Positions 24,977 to 33,737 of a stretch of 64,000 bases of DNA are shown here, one piece after another. Below the pieces are notes generated by a model, which made no database searches, was not told the origin of the DNA, and saw nothing but the letters and a program-made list of their open reading frames with translations. Position 1 is the first letter of the stretch. The number at the start of each line of letters is the position of its first letter. The translations under genes were made by a program, and so were the position numbers. The stretch is taken from the NCBI RefSeq assembly GCF_019890675.1, contig NZ_JAIOAA010000020.1:35970-99969 (forward strand), in the 5' to 3' direction. Source of the stretch: Micromonospora sp. PLK6-60. Its GTDB lineage: Bacteria > Actinomycetota > Actinomycetes > Mycobacteriales > Micromonosporaceae.

Positions 24977-25894
24977 TCACCAGCCGCGCTCGGCCAGGCG
25001 GTGCGGCTGCGGGATCTCGTCGACGTTGATGCCGACCATCGCCTCGCCCAGGCCCCGGGAGACCTTGGCCAGCACGTCCGGGTCGTCGTGGAAGGTGGTC
25101 GCCTTGACGATCGCGGCGGCCCGCTGGGCCGGGTTGCCGGACTTGAAGATGCCCGAGCCGACGAAGACGCCCTCGGCGCCGAGCTGCATCATCATCGCGG
25201 CGTCGGCCGGGGTGGCGATGCCGCCGGCGGTGAACAGCACCACCGGCAGCTTGCCGGTCTCGGCGACCTCCTTGACCAGCTCGTACGGGGCCTGGAGCTC
25301 CTTGGCGGCGACGAACAGCTCGTCGGTGGGCAGGGACGCCAGGCGGCGGATCTCCTGCCGGATTTTGCGCATGTGGGTGGTGGCGTTGGAGACGTCCCCG
25401 GTGCCGGCCTCGCCCTTGGACCGGATCATCGCCGCGCCCTCGGTGATCCGGCGCAGCGCCTCGCCCAGGTTTGTCGCACCGCAGACGAAGGGGACGGTGA
25501 ACGCCCACTTGTCGATGTGGTTGGCGTAGTCGGCCGGGGTGAGCACCTCGGACTCGTCGACGTAGTCGACGCCGAGCGCCTGGAGGACCTGCGCCTCGAC
25601 GAAGTGGCCGATCCGGGCCTTGGCCATCACCGGGATGGAGACGGCGGCGATGATGCCGTCGATCATGTCCGGGTCGCTCATCCGGGACACGCCGCCCTGG
25701 GCACGGATGTCGGCGGGCACCCGCTCCAGCGCCATCACCGCGACCGCGCCGGCGTCCTCGGCGATCTTGGCCTGCTCGGGGGTGACCACGTCCATGATCA
25801 CGCCGCCCTTGAGCATCTCGGCCATGCCGCGCTTGACCCGCGCGGTGCCGACGGCGGGGCCGGTTCCGGGGTTCGGGGAGGTGGATTCGGACAC
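24977..25894 (-). CDS. pdxS: Pyridoxal 5'-phosphate synthase lyase subunit PdxS
   Basis: A 305-residue TIM-barrel synthase. The family segments KRGMAEMLKGGVIMDVVTPE, ALERVPADIRAQGGVSRMSD and AGGIATPADAAMMMQLGAEG are intact, giving the substrate-binding lysines and the phosphate loop. PdxS joins ribose 5-phosphate, glyceraldehyde 3-phosphate and ammonia from PdxT to make PLP. Upstream lies a short tandem-repeat tract (26030-26170) that separates it from the next gene. Confidence 0.97.
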   Translation of the reverse strand: MSESTSPNPGTGPAVGTARVKRGMAEMLKGGVIMDVVTPEQAKIAEDAGAVAVMALERVPADIRAQGGVSRMSDPDMIDGIIAAVSIPVMAKARIGHFVEAQVLQALGVDYVDESEVLTPADYANHIDKWAFTVPFVCGATNLGEALRRITEGAAMIRSKGEAGTGDVSNATTHMRKIRQEIRRLASLPTDELFVAAKELQAPYELVKEVAETGKLPVVLFTAGGIATPADAAMMMQLGAEGVFVGSGIFKSGNPAQRAAAIVKATTFHDDPDVLAKVSRGLGEAMVGINVDEIPQPHRLAERGW

Positions 25895-26029
25895 GGGGCA
25901 TCGCTCCTTGGCTACGGGCCGGGGTCGTTCGGGAGAAGGCTACGACGCCGTCGACCCGGAACCGACAGCCAATCAACCCCCCCGTGGCCTGCCCTGTGTC
26001 CGCCGTCACCCCGCCTGGCCGCCCGCTCG

Positions 26030-26170
26030 CGCCCGACATCCCGCACCCCGGCCCCACCTGGGACGAGGACCGCCCGACATCCCGCACCCCGGCCCCACCC
26101 CGGGACGAGGACCGGCCGACATGCCGCATCCCGGCCCCCAACCCAGACGAGGACCGGCCGACATGCGGCG
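26030..26170. repeat. Imperfect 41-42-bp tandem repeats upstream of pdxS
   Basis: Units begin CGCCCGACAT or CGGCCGACAT at 26030, 26071, 26113 and 26155, giving periods of 41, 42 and 42 bases. Each full unit continues with a CCGCA-CCCCGGCCCC-like block and ends GGACGAGGAC. The tract lies about 135 bases upstream of the pdxS start and ends just before the neighbouring gene's 3' end. It looks like a variable-number tandem repeat. Confidence 0.75.
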
Positions 26171-26195
26171 GACCGGCCCGGCCTCGGCGGGGCGG

Positions 26196-26699
26196 TCAGC
26201 CGGTGGTGACGTCGGCGGGGACGGTGAGGGTCGGGTCGTCGATGTCGAAGTAGCGCGGCCAGCTGTGCCGCCGCCCCATCCGGAACAGCCGCACCAGCGG
26301 CCGGCCGCGCGCCGAGCGGGCGTCCCGCACCAGGTCGGTGTGCACCTGGCGGGCCAGGGCCAGCCGGCGGCTGGCCGCGATCACCGCCGCGCAGTCCCGG
26401 TCGGCCGGGTCGAGGTCCACCGTCCGCAGCTGGCGGGTCAGGTCGTTCTCCGCCGCCTCCCGCTCGTCGGGCGCGGCGTCCAGCGCGATCCGGGCCGCCG
26501 CGTACAACTCGACGCCGTAGCGGCGCTCGGCGAGCACCGCGGCGGCCGCCGCGCGGCGCAGCAGGTGGGCGTCGAGCGCACGGGCCGCCAGCTCCGCCCG
26601 GGCCTGCAACCGCTCGACCCGACCGGCGGTCCAGATCAGGTACGCCGCCACCAGCCCGAGCACCAGGCCCGTACCCACCAGCCACCACATGCCCGGCAT
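26196..26699 (-). CDS. Membrane-anchored hypothetical protein between pimA and pdxS
   Basis: A 167-residue protein with one N-terminal membrane helix (MWWLVGTGLVLGLVAAYLIW). A helical alanine- and arginine-rich cytoplasmic domain of about 110 residues follows, then a short tail with SWPRYFDIDDPTLTVP. The layout (anchor plus helical bundle) resembles LemA in shape, but the LemA motif is absent. From memory a small membrane protein of this kind sits at the same place in Streptomyces. It follows pimA on the same strand with a 54-base gap. No function can be assigned. Confidence 0.7.
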   Translation of the reverse strand: MPGMWWLVGTGLVLGLVAAYLIWTAGRVERLQARAELAARALDAHLLRRAAAAAVLAERRYGVELYAAARIALDAAPDEREAAENDLTRQLRTVDLDPADRDCAAVIAASRRLALARQVHTDLVRDARSARGRPLVRLFRMGRRHSWPRYFDIDDPTLTVPADVTTG

Positions 26700-26753
26700 C
26701 GTACGGGGGCGGGGTTTCCGGTCATCGGGGACGCGGCGGCCGTCACGCGAACG

Positions 26754-27923
26754 TCACATCCGTTCCGGCAGCCCGGCCCACTCCTGGTCGATGACCCGCC
26801 CGTCGGTGGCCTCGATCGCGGCCGCGTACACCTCCAGCACCCGGCGGGCCACCACCGGCCAGTCGAAGTGCGCGACCACCTGGTCGCCGCAGGCCGTCAG
26901 CTCGGCCCGCCGGGCCGGGTCGTCGAGCAGCTCGGTCAGCGCCGCGCGCAACGCCACCGCGTCGCCGGTGGGGAAGAGCCGCCCGGCCCGGCCGCCGTCG
27001 AGCACCCGGCGGAACGCGTCCAGGTCACTGGCGACCACCGTGGTGCCGGCCGCGAGGGCCTCGGTGAGGATCATCCCGAACGACTCGCCGCCGGTGTTCG
27101 GCGCGACGTACAGGTGCACGCTGCGCAGCATGCGCGGCTTCTCCACCTCCGGGATCAGGCCGAGGAAGGTCACCCGCTCGCGCAGCTCGGCGGGGAACCG
27201 CGCGTAGAGGTCGTCCCGGTCACCGGGGCCGGCCACCAGCAGGCGCAGCCCCGGCCGGTGCGGGGCCAGCGCGACGAAGGCGTCGCGCAGGATCGGGAAG
27301 CCCTTGCGCGGCTCGGTGAACCGGCCGAGGAAACCGACCGTGCCGCCCTGGCCGGGGCCGCACTCCCCCGGCCAGGCGGGCAGCGGGCGGGCGCCGGCGA
27401 ACCGGGCCACGGTCACCCCGTTGGGGATCTCCACCGCGCCGCCGTCCATGTGTTCGACCTGCACCTTGCGGGCCAGCGCGCTGACCGCGATCCGCGCGGT
27501 GATCCGCTCCAGCACGATCCGCAGCACGCCCTGCGCGGCGGCCAGCACCCGGGACCGGGTCATCGCGGTGTGGAAGGTGGCCACCACCGGGCCCCGGGCG
27601 CAGAGCACGGCCAGCATGGACAGGCTCAGCGTCAACGGCTCGTGCACGTGCAGCACGTCGAACTCGCCGCGGTTGATCCAGCGCCGCACCCGGGCGGTGG
27701 AGACCGGGCCGAACGCGATCCGGGCCACCGAGCCGTTGTACGGCAGCGGCACCGCCCGCCCGGCCGACACCACGTACGGCGGCAGCGGGGCGTCGTCGTC
27801 GGCCGGGGCCAGCACGCTTACCTCGTGGCCCAGCCCGATCAGCGCCTCGGCCAGGTCCACCACGTGGTTCTGCACCCCGCCGGGGACGTCGAAGGAGTAC
27901 GGGCACACGATGCCGATCCGCAC
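26754..27923 (-). CDS. pimA: Phosphatidylinositol alpha-mannosyltransferase PimA-like (GT4)
   Basis: A 389-residue GT-B glycosyltransferase of family 4. The N-terminus RIGIVCPYSFDVPGGVQNHV carries the GGVQ loop that contacts the acceptor. FHTAM, VEIPNGVTV, GFLGRFTEPRKGFPI and the EX7E-type donor site in PNTGGESFGMILTEALAAGT are intact. PimA moves mannose from GDP-mannose to the 2-position of phosphatidylinositol, the first PIM step, on the inner face of the membrane. The GTG at 27923 follows AAAGG. It lies downstream of patA and pgsA on the same strand, the classical PIM operon. Confidence 0.92.
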   Translation of the reverse strand: MRIGIVCPYSFDVPGGVQNHVVDLAEALIGLGHEVSVLAPADDDAPLPPYVVSAGRAVPLPYNGSVARIAFGPVSTARVRRWINRGEFDVLHVHEPLTLSLSMLAVLCARGPVVATFHTAMTRSRVLAAAQGVLRIVLERITARIAVSALARKVQVEHMDGGAVEIPNGVTVARFAGARPLPAWPGECGPGQGGTVGFLGRFTEPRKGFPILRDAFVALAPHRPGLRLLVAGPGDRDDLYARFPAELRERVTFLGLIPEVEKPRMLRSVHLYVAPNTGGESFGMILTEALAAGTTVVASDLDAFRRVLDGGRAGRLFPTGDAVALRAALTELLDDPARRAELTACGDQVVAHFDWPVVARRVLEVYAAAIEATDGRVIDQEWAGLPERM

Positions 27924-27984
27924 GTCAATGCCTTTCGTCCGCGCCCGTGGGGTTCCGTCGCGCCACGTCCACCGCGGGGCCCAC

Positions 27985-28920
27985 TCAGACCGGGCCGGCG
28001 GCGGCCGGCCGGGTCGGGGCCGCCCCACCACCCCGGCCGGGCTGGTCGAGCCACATCCGCTGCAACATGTGCCAGTCTTGCGGATGCCGGGCGATGCCCG
28101 CCGCCAGACCGTCGGCAATCCGCTGGGTCAGCACCCTGACCCGCTCGTCCAGCGGGCCGGTCGACTCGTCGGGCAGCGGCAGCGGGCCGTCGATCGACGC
28201 GCGGGCGGCGTCCGGCTCGTACCACATCGAGGCGACGTAGAGCGGGGCGCCGGTGCGGATCGCGAGCAGCGCGCAGCCGGCGGGCATCCGGGTCCGGCCG
28301 CCGAAGAAGTCGACCTCCACGCCCCGGGCGGAGAGGTCCCGGTCGGACAGCAGCGGCACCACCGCCCCCTCCCGCAGCCGGTCCACCAGCACGTCGAACG
28401 CCGGGCGTGGGCCGCCGTGGGTGGGCAGGATCTCCATCCCCAGCTCATTCCGGAAGGCCAGGAACCGCTCGTAGACGCCCTCCGGCTTGAGCCGCTCCAT
28501 GACCGTGGTGATCGGCCAGCCGGTGGCGGCCACCCAGGCGCCCGCCGCGTCCCAGTTACCGGCGTGCGGCAGCGCCACCACCGCGCCCCGCCCGGCGGCC
28601 ACGTCGGCGGCGAGCTTCTCCACCCCGTCCAGCCGGAAGCCGGCCAGGATCTGCTCCCGGCTCAGCGACGGCAGCCGGAACGCCTCCAGCCAGTACCGGG
28701 CGTACGAGCGCAGCCCGGCCCGGACCAGGTCGTCCAGCTCGGCCTCGGGCAGGTCGGGGCCGACCACCCGGCGCAGGTTGGCGCGGAGTCGGGCCGTACC
28801 CCCGCCGCCCTTGCGGTGCGCGCGGTCCGCGCCCGCCCGGAAGGCCGCCGCCGCGACCGGCCGGGGCAACGCCCGGACCAGGCGCCAGCCGGCCAGGTAG
28901 CCGAGCTCGGTGAGGTTCAC
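27985..28920 (-). CDS. patA: Phosphatidylinositol mannoside acyltransferase (PatA-like)
   Basis: A 311-residue acyltransferase of the LpxL/HtrB superfamily. The catalytic HX4D motif is in ALPHAGNWDAAGAWVA. LSDRDLSARGVEVDFFGGRT and PAGCALLAIRTGAPLY follow in the usual order. PatA adds a fatty acyl chain to the mannose of PIM1/PIM2 on the cytoplasmic face of the membrane. The GTG start at 28920 overlaps the pgsA stop (GTGA). The C-terminal ~20 residues are rich in Gly, Ala and Pro and may be disordered. It lies 61 bases before pimA. Confidence 0.92.
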   Translation of the reverse strand: MNLTELGYLAGWRLVRALPRPVAAAAFRAGADRAHRKGGGGTARLRANLRRVVGPDLPEAELDDLVRAGLRSYARYWLEAFRLPSLSREQILAGFRLDGVEKLAADVAAGRGAVVALPHAGNWDAAGAWVAATGWPITTVMERLKPEGVYERFLAFRNELGMEILPTHGGPRPAFDVLVDRLREGAVVPLLSDRDLSARGVEVDFFGGRTRMPAGCALLAIRTGAPLYVASMWYEPDAARASIDGPLPLPDESTGPLDERVRVLTQRIADGLAAGIARHPQDWHMLQRMWLDQPGRGGGAAPTRPAAAGPV

Positions 28921-29537
28921 TCCGTGCCGACCAACTGGGCCTGCCGGTAGACGTGCGCCATCCGCTGCCCGACCGTGAAGATCGACACGGCGGCCAGCAG
29001 CCAGAGCGCGATCTCCAGGGCCAGCGGCACGCCCAGCCCGGTGAGCAGGCCGCCCACCCCGACGATCAGCAGCCGCTCGGTGCGCTCGGCGATGCCCACG
29101 TTGCAGCTCATGCCGAGGCCCTCGGCGCGGGCCTTGACGTAGGAGACCAGCCCGCCGGCGGCCAGGCAGATCAGCGCGGCGGCGGTGCCGGCCCGGTCGC
29201 CCTCGGTGGCCAGCCAGTAGGCCACCGCGCCGAAGACCGCGCTGTCGGCGACCCGGTCCATGCTCGAATCGAGGAAGGCGCCGAACCGCGTCGCGCCGCC
29301 GCTCATCCGGGCCATCGTGCCGTCCAGCAGGTCGGTCAGCGCGAAGACCGTCACGATCAGGGCGCCGGCGACCAGGTGGCCGCGGGCGCCGAAGGCGAGG
29401 GCGCCGACGAGCACGCCGAGGGTACCGGTCACGGTGACCGCGTTGGGGGTCACGCCGGCGCGGAGCAGGCCGCGCGCGAGCGGCTCGACGACGCGGGTCA
29501 TCCCCGCGCGGGCCGACACTTGGAAGATCTTCGCCAT
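28917..29537 (-). CDS. pgsA: Phosphatidylinositol phosphate synthase (CDP-alcohol phosphatidyltransferase)
   Basis: A 206-residue integral membrane enzyme with about six helices. The CDP-alcohol signature D-X2-DG-X2-AR-X8-G-X3-D-X3-D is complete in DLLDGTMARMSGG and FGAFLDSSMDR. In actinobacteria this enzyme joins CDP-diacylglycerol to inositol 1-phosphate, giving the PIP precursor of phosphatidylinositol. Together with patA and pimA it makes the lipid base of PIMs and related glycolipids. Its start at 29537 opens the operon. Confidence 0.92.
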   Translation of the reverse strand: MAKIFQVSARAGMTRVVEPLARGLLRAGVTPNAVTVTGTLGVLVGALAFGARGHLVAGALIVTVFALTDLLDGTMARMSGGATRFGAFLDSSMDRVADSAVFGAVAYWLATEGDRAGTAAALICLAAGGLVSYVKARAEGLGMSCNVGIAERTERLLIVGVGGLLTGLGVPLALEIALWLLAAVSIFTVGQRMAHVYRQAQLVGTE

Positions 29538-29636
29538 GGCGGTCCCACGATAACGGCCGGCGAGGTCGCGCGATACGCCCGGTCAGCCTGGAGGCTTGTG
29601 CCGGCCCGGCAAACGGGTGTGAGATCGGACCAGGCG

Positions 29637-29652
29637 GGTGAGCCAGCTCACC
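29637..29652. promoter_or_regulatory. Small inverted repeat between pgsA and the EF-G-like gene
   Basis: GGTGAGC-CA-GCTCACC forms a 7-bp dyad in the 242-bp divergent gap between pgsA and the EF-G-like gene. No clear -35/-10 was identified; an operator role is conjecture. Nothing else stands out in the gap apart from a GGGAGGTG ribosome site for the rightward gene. Confidence 0.25.
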
Positions 29653-29779
29653 CCGCCGCCCGTCCCGTACCCGCTTGGCAGCAGACCCCCGGAGGATATC
29701 GCCGCGGAACCCGCCCGGGCCGCTTCCCCGTCGCGCGCGGCGGTCGCCACCAACCACCGGCTGAGGGAGGTGCGCCCGA

Positions 29780-31939
29780 ATGGCGCAGAGGAATCAGGAG
29801 AAGGGTGTCACCGGCGCAGCGCCGGTGGTGACCGGGCCCGACAGGGTTCGCAACGTGGTGCTCGTCGGGCACTCCGGCGCGGGCAAGACCAGTCTGGTCG
29901 AGGCGCTGCTCGTGGCGAGCGGCACGATCGGCCGGGCCGGCAGTGTCGTCGACGGCACCACGGTCTGCGACCACGACCCGGCGGCGGTCCGCCAGCAGCG
30001 CTCGGTGAGCCTGTGCTGCGCCCCGCTGGTGCACGACGGCGTCAAGGTCAACCTCCTCGACACCCCCGGGTACGCCGACTTCGTCGGCGAGCTGCGGGCC
30101 GGGCTGCGGGCCGCCGACGCGGCGCTGTTCGTGGTCTCCGCCGTGGACGGGATGGACGCGGCCACCGCGGCGCTGTGGGAGGAGTGCGCGGCGGTGGACA
30201 TGCCCCGCGCGGTGGCGGTGGCCCGGCTGGACCACCCGCGCGCCGACTTCGACGAGGCGGTGGCGCTGTGCCAGCGGGTCTTCGGCGACAACGTGCTCCC
30301 GCTCTACCTGCCGATGCTCGGCGACGACGGGGTGTCGGTGGCCGGCCTGCTCGGGCTGATCACCCAGCGGGTCTTCGACTACACCGGCGGGCTCCCCGCC
30401 GACGTGCGCGAGCCGGACCCGGAGCACCTGCCGGCCATCGCCGAGTCCCGCAACGAGCTGATCGAGGGGATCATCGCCGAGAGCGAGGACGAGACCCTGA
30501 TGGACCGCTACCTCGGCGGCGAGGAGATCGGCACGGAGATCCTCATCGAGGACCTGGAGAAGGCGGTCGCCCGCGGCCACTTCTATCCGGTGGTGCCGGT
30601 CTGCGCGGAGACCGGGGTCGGCCTCGACGCGCTGCTGGAGGTACTGACCGCCGGCTTCCCGTCGCCGCCGGAGCACGACCTGCCCGCGGTGACCGGCGTG
30701 GACGGCTCGCCCCGGCCCCCGCTGACCTGCGACCCGGACGGCCCGCTGGTCGCCGAGGTGGTCAAGACCACCGTCGACCGGCACGTCGGCCGGGTCTCCC
30801 TGGTCCGGGTCTTCTCCGGCACGCTCCGACCCGACCAGCTGATCCACGTGTCCGGGCACGGCATGACCGACCGCGGGCACCCCGACCACGACGCCGACGA
30901 GCGGGTCGGCCACCTCTACAGCCCGCTCGGTGCCAGCCTGCGCGAGGTTCCCGCCTGCGTCGCGGGCGACATCTGCGCGATCACCAAGTCGGGCAGCGCG
31001 GAGACCGGTGACACGATCTCCGCCAAGGACGAACCGCTGCTGATCGCCCCGTGGGAGATGCCCGAGCCGCTGCTGCCGGTGGCGATCGTGGCCAAGAGCC
31101 GCGCCGACGAGGACGCCCTCGCGCGCAACCTGGCCCGGCTGGTCGCCGGCGATCCGACCATGCGGTTGGAGCGCAACCCGGAGACCCACCAGCTGGTGCT
31201 CTGGTGCATGGGCGAGGCGCACGCCGACGTGGTGCTGGACCGGCTGCGCAGCGGCGGGGTGGAGCTGGACACCGAACCGGTGCGGGTGTCGCTGCGCGAG
31301 ACCTTCACCGCCGGGGCCCGGGGGCACGGCCGGCACGTGAAGCAGTCCGGCGGCCACGGCCAGTACGCCGTCTGCGACATCGAGGTGGAGCCGCTGCCCC
31401 GGGGCACCGGCTTCGAGTTCGTGGACAAGGTGGTCGGCGGGGCGGTGCCGCACAACTACATCCCGTCGGTGGAGAAGGGCGTCCGGGCGCAGATGGAGCG
31501 GGGGCTGGTCGCCGGGCACCCGGTGGTGGACCTTCGGGTGACCCTCTTCGACGGCAAGGCGCACAGCGTCGACTCCTCCGACGCCGCCTTCCAGACCGCC
31601 GGCGCGCTCGCCCTGCGCGACGCCGCCGAGAAGGCCCAGCCGGCGCTGCTGGAACCGGTCGACGAGGTGACCATCCGGGTGCCCGACTCCGCGGTGGGCA
31701 CGGTGCTCGGCGACCTGTCCGGCCGGCGCGCCCGGGTGCTCGGCACCGAACCGGACCCGGACGCCGAGGGCCGCACCCTGGTCCGCGCCGAGGTCCCCGC
31801 CACCGAGCTGCTCCGCTACGCGGTCGAGCTGCGCTCGATGACCGCCGGCGCCGGCACCTTCCGCCGCGAATTCGCCCGCTACGACCCCATGCCCACCCAC
31901 CTCGCCGACCAGATCCGCAAGGAACACACCCCCGCCTGA
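29780..31939 (+). CDS. Elongation factor G-like GTPase (EF-G2 type)
   Basis: A 719-residue EF-G paralogue. The P-loop is GHSGAGKTSL, and the switch II motif is DTPGYADF. The usual NKxD guanine-specificity motif is changed to ARLDH, as I recall in FusA2-like proteins. Domains II to V follow, with VKQSGGHGQYAVCDIEVEP as the domain IV signature. Its role in actinobacteria is not settled; loss of the NKxD asparagine and lysine makes a canonical translocase role less likely. The ATG follows GGGAGGTG. It is the only gene of its transcript; a long hairpin follows at 31956. Confidence 0.85.
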   Translation: MAQRNQEKGVTGAAPVVTGPDRVRNVVLVGHSGAGKTSLVEALLVASGTIGRAGSVVDGTTVCDHDPAAVRQQRSVSLCCAPLVHDGVKVNLLDTPGYADFVGELRAGLRAADAALFVVSAVDGMDAATAALWEECAAVDMPRAVAVARLDHPRADFDEAVALCQRVFGDNVLPLYLPMLGDDGVSVAGLLGLITQRVFDYTGGLPADVREPDPEHLPAIAESRNELIEGIIAESEDETLMDRYLGGEEIGTEILIEDLEKAVARGHFYPVVPVCAETGVGLDALLEVLTAGFPSPPEHDLPAVTGVDGSPRPPLTCDPDGPLVAEVVKTTVDRHVGRVSLVRVFSGTLRPDQLIHVSGHGMTDRGHPDHDADERVGHLYSPLGASLREVPACVAGDICAITKSGSAETGDTISAKDEPLLIAPWEMPEPLLPVAIVAKSRADEDALARNLARLVAGDPTMRLERNPETHQLVLWCMGEAHADVVLDRLRSGGVELDTEPVRVSLRETFTAGARGHGRHVKQSGGHGQYAVCDIEVEPLPRGTGFEFVDKVVGGAVPHNYIPSVEKGVRAQMERGLVAGHPVVDLRVTLFDGKAHSVDSSDAAFQTAGALALRDAAEKAQPALLEPVDEVTIRVPDSAVGTVLGDLSGRRARVLGTEPDPDAEGRTLVRAEVPATELLRYAVELRSMTAGAGTFRREFARYDPMPTHLADQIRKEHTPA

Positions 31940-31955
31940 CCGTCGAGCCCACCCC

Positions 31956-32016
31956 GTTGATCATGAAGTTTGCGCCCTCGGGGAGCGCTTCCCGGGGCGC
32001 AAACTTCATGATCAAC
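31956..32016. repeat. 61-bp hairpin element, 21-bp perfect arms
   Basis: Arms at 31956-31976 and 31996-32016 are exact reverse complements; the left arm begins GTTGATCATGAAGTTTGCGC. The 19-base loop (31977-31995) is itself partly self-complementary (CGGGGAGCGCTTCCCGG). It lies between the EF-G-like gene and the convergent aldo/keto reductase gene, so it can end both transcripts. I recall GTTGATCATGAAGTT as a frequent intergenic motif in Micromonospora, so it is probably a dispersed repeat as well as a terminator. Confidence 0.85.
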
Positions 32017-32040
32017 GGCATCGGGCGGGTCGGGGGCGGG

Positions 32041-33099
32041 TCAGGGGCGGGCGGAGGGGATGGGGGGCATCGGCCAGTGCGGGCGGTCGGCGTCGCGCAG
32101 GGCGGCCGAGCGGACCGCGGCGAGGCGGCGCTCCACCTCCGCGAAGTGGTCCGGCGCGAGCGGGCCGAGGCGCAGCGCCCCGGCGTTCTCCTCGACCTGG
32201 GCCACCGTGCGGCAGCCGGGGATCGGCACCGTCCGGCCGCTGCGGGCCCAGATCCACCCCAACGCCCCCTGGGCGGGCGTACGGCCGTCCGCGGTCAGCA
32301 CGTCGCGGACCGCGGCGACCCGGCGCAGCCACTCCGGGGCGGGCCGGCCGCCACGGAACCACTCCAGCCAGGTCGGCGCGCTCCCCCGTACGTCGTCGCG
32401 GGGCAGCGTGGCGCCGGCGCCGTACTTGCCGGTGAGCAGCCCCATGCCGAGCGGCCCCCGGTTGACGCTGGCCAGGTCGAGCTTGTCGCAGACGGCGAGC
32501 AGCTCGGGGGCGTCGCGCAACACCGACAGGCTGTGCTGCACGGCGGTGGCGTGCCGGCCCCGCTGGGCGAAGACGGCGGCCCGGTCGGCCCGGTCGGTGC
32601 TCCAGCCGTACGCCCGCACCAGGCCCTCGGCGACCAGCTCCTCGGCGGTGCCGAGCAGCGCCTCGACCCGCGGCACCGGCAGATCGCCCAGGTGCAGCTG
32701 GTACAGGTCGATCCGGTCGGTGCCGAGCCGGCGCAGCGAGGCGGTCACCGCCCGCCGCAGGTACGCCGGGCTCGCGTCCTCCCCGGTGGCCTGCCGGGCG
32801 GACTCGTCGAACGTGTAACCCCACTTGGTGGCGACCACCGCCTCGTCCCGCCGGCCGGCCAGCGCCCGGCCGAGGACCCGCTCGCCGTGCCCCGCGCCGT
32901 ACGTGTCGGCGGTGTCGAAGAACGTCACGCCGAGGTCCAGCGCCCGGCGGACCGCGCGGACGGACTCCTCGTCGTCGACCTGCCCCCAGCCCAACGCCCG
33001 GCCCGCCTCGGTCCAGGGGCCACCGATCGCCCAGCACCCCATGCCCAGGGCGCTGACCTCGATGCCGCTGCGGCCCAACGTCCGCGTCGTCACTGCCAC
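32041..33099 (-). CDS. Aldo/keto reductase
   Basis: A 352-residue AKR TIM barrel. The catalytic tetrad is visible as D and Y in TFFDTADTYGAGHGERVL, K in VVATKWGY and H in DLYQLHLGD. The NADPH-binding C-terminal loop IPGCRTVAQVEENAGAL is intact. These enzymes reduce aldehydes or ketones with NADPH; the natural substrate is unknown. The start is one of two closely spaced GTG codons (33099 or 33093). It converges on the EF-G-like gene over the hairpin at 31956-32016 and is divergent from the HAD-like gene at 33168. Confidence 0.88.
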   Translation of the reverse strand: MAVTTRTLGRSGIEVSALGMGCWAIGGPWTEAGRALGWGQVDDEESVRAVRRALDLGVTFFDTADTYGAGHGERVLGRALAGRRDEAVVATKWGYTFDESARQATGEDASPAYLRRAVTASLRRLGTDRIDLYQLHLGDLPVPRVEALLGTAEELVAEGLVRAYGWSTDRADRAAVFAQRGRHATAVQHSLSVLRDAPELLAVCDKLDLASVNRGPLGMGLLTGKYGAGATLPRDDVRGSAPTWLEWFRGGRPAPEWLRRVAAVRDVLTADGRTPAQGALGWIWARSGRTVPIPGCRTVAQVEENAGALRLGPLAPDHFAEVERRLAAVRSAALRDADRPHWPMPPIPSARP

Positions 33100-33167
33100 C
33101 GGGGCATCGTGCCATCTCGACGGAGCGGGCGGGCGGGATCGTCACCGATGGTGCAATCATCGACCAC

Positions 33168-33653
33168 ATGCGGCGCATGGGGGTGGACGTCGGCGGCGTG
33201 ATCATCGAGCCGGCCGACTCCGACGAGGACACCTCGTTCTTCGGGGCGCACTGGCGCCGCACCCCGGCGGTGGCCGGCGCGTTCGAGGCTCTGGCGACCC
33301 TGGTCGGGCTGGTCGACGAGGTGCACGTGGTGTCCAAGTGCGGCGAGGCGACCGAGCAGCGGACCCGGGAGTGGCTGGCCCACCACGACTTCCACACCCG
33401 GACCGGGATCGGGCCGGACCGGCTGCACTTCTGCCGTTCCCGGCCGGAGAAGGCGCCGATCGCCGCCCGGCTCGGGCTCACCCACTTCGTCGACGACCGG
33501 CTCGAGGTGCTCGGCTACCTGGGCACCGTCGACCACCGGTACCTGTTCCGCCCGCGCCCGGCCGAGGTGGCGGCGCACGTGCTCCACCTCGGCGCCGTAC
33601 GCCGGGTGGAGAGCTGGCCGGAGGTGGTCGCCGCGCTACGCGCGACCGGCTGA
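33168..33653 (+). CDS. HAD-like hydrolase-fold protein with altered motif I
   Basis: A 161-residue single-domain protein. Motif I reads MGVDVGGVIIEP, so the nucleophile aspartate is present but the usual second aspartate (DxD) is glycine. Motif II-like VVSKCG, a lysine in SRPEKAPIAARLG and motif IV THFVDDRLEVLGYL fit the HAD fold. The missing general acid/base argues against ordinary phosphatase activity. Function is unknown. It lies between an aldo/keto reductase and a HIT gene, inside a block otherwise conserved with mycobacteria. Confidence 0.65.
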   Translation: MRRMGVDVGGVIIEPADSDEDTSFFGAHWRRTPAVAGAFEALATLVGLVDEVHVVSKCGEATEQRTREWLAHHDFHTRTGIGPDRLHFCRSRPEKAPIAARLGLTHFVDDRLEVLGYLGTVDHRYLFRPRPAEVAAHVLHLGAVRRVESWPEVVAALRATG

Positions 33654-33737
33654 CCCCGGCGGACCGGCCGGTTGCCCGACGGACCCCGCGCTACCCCGAC
33701 GGACCCGGCCGCGCGGGCGGTCAGGCCGCGCGGGCGG

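Noticed and set aside
26030..26170. Regular repeats that could be read as a CRISPR array
   Set aside because: The units are contiguous with 41-42-base periods, with no unique spacers and no cas genes nearby.
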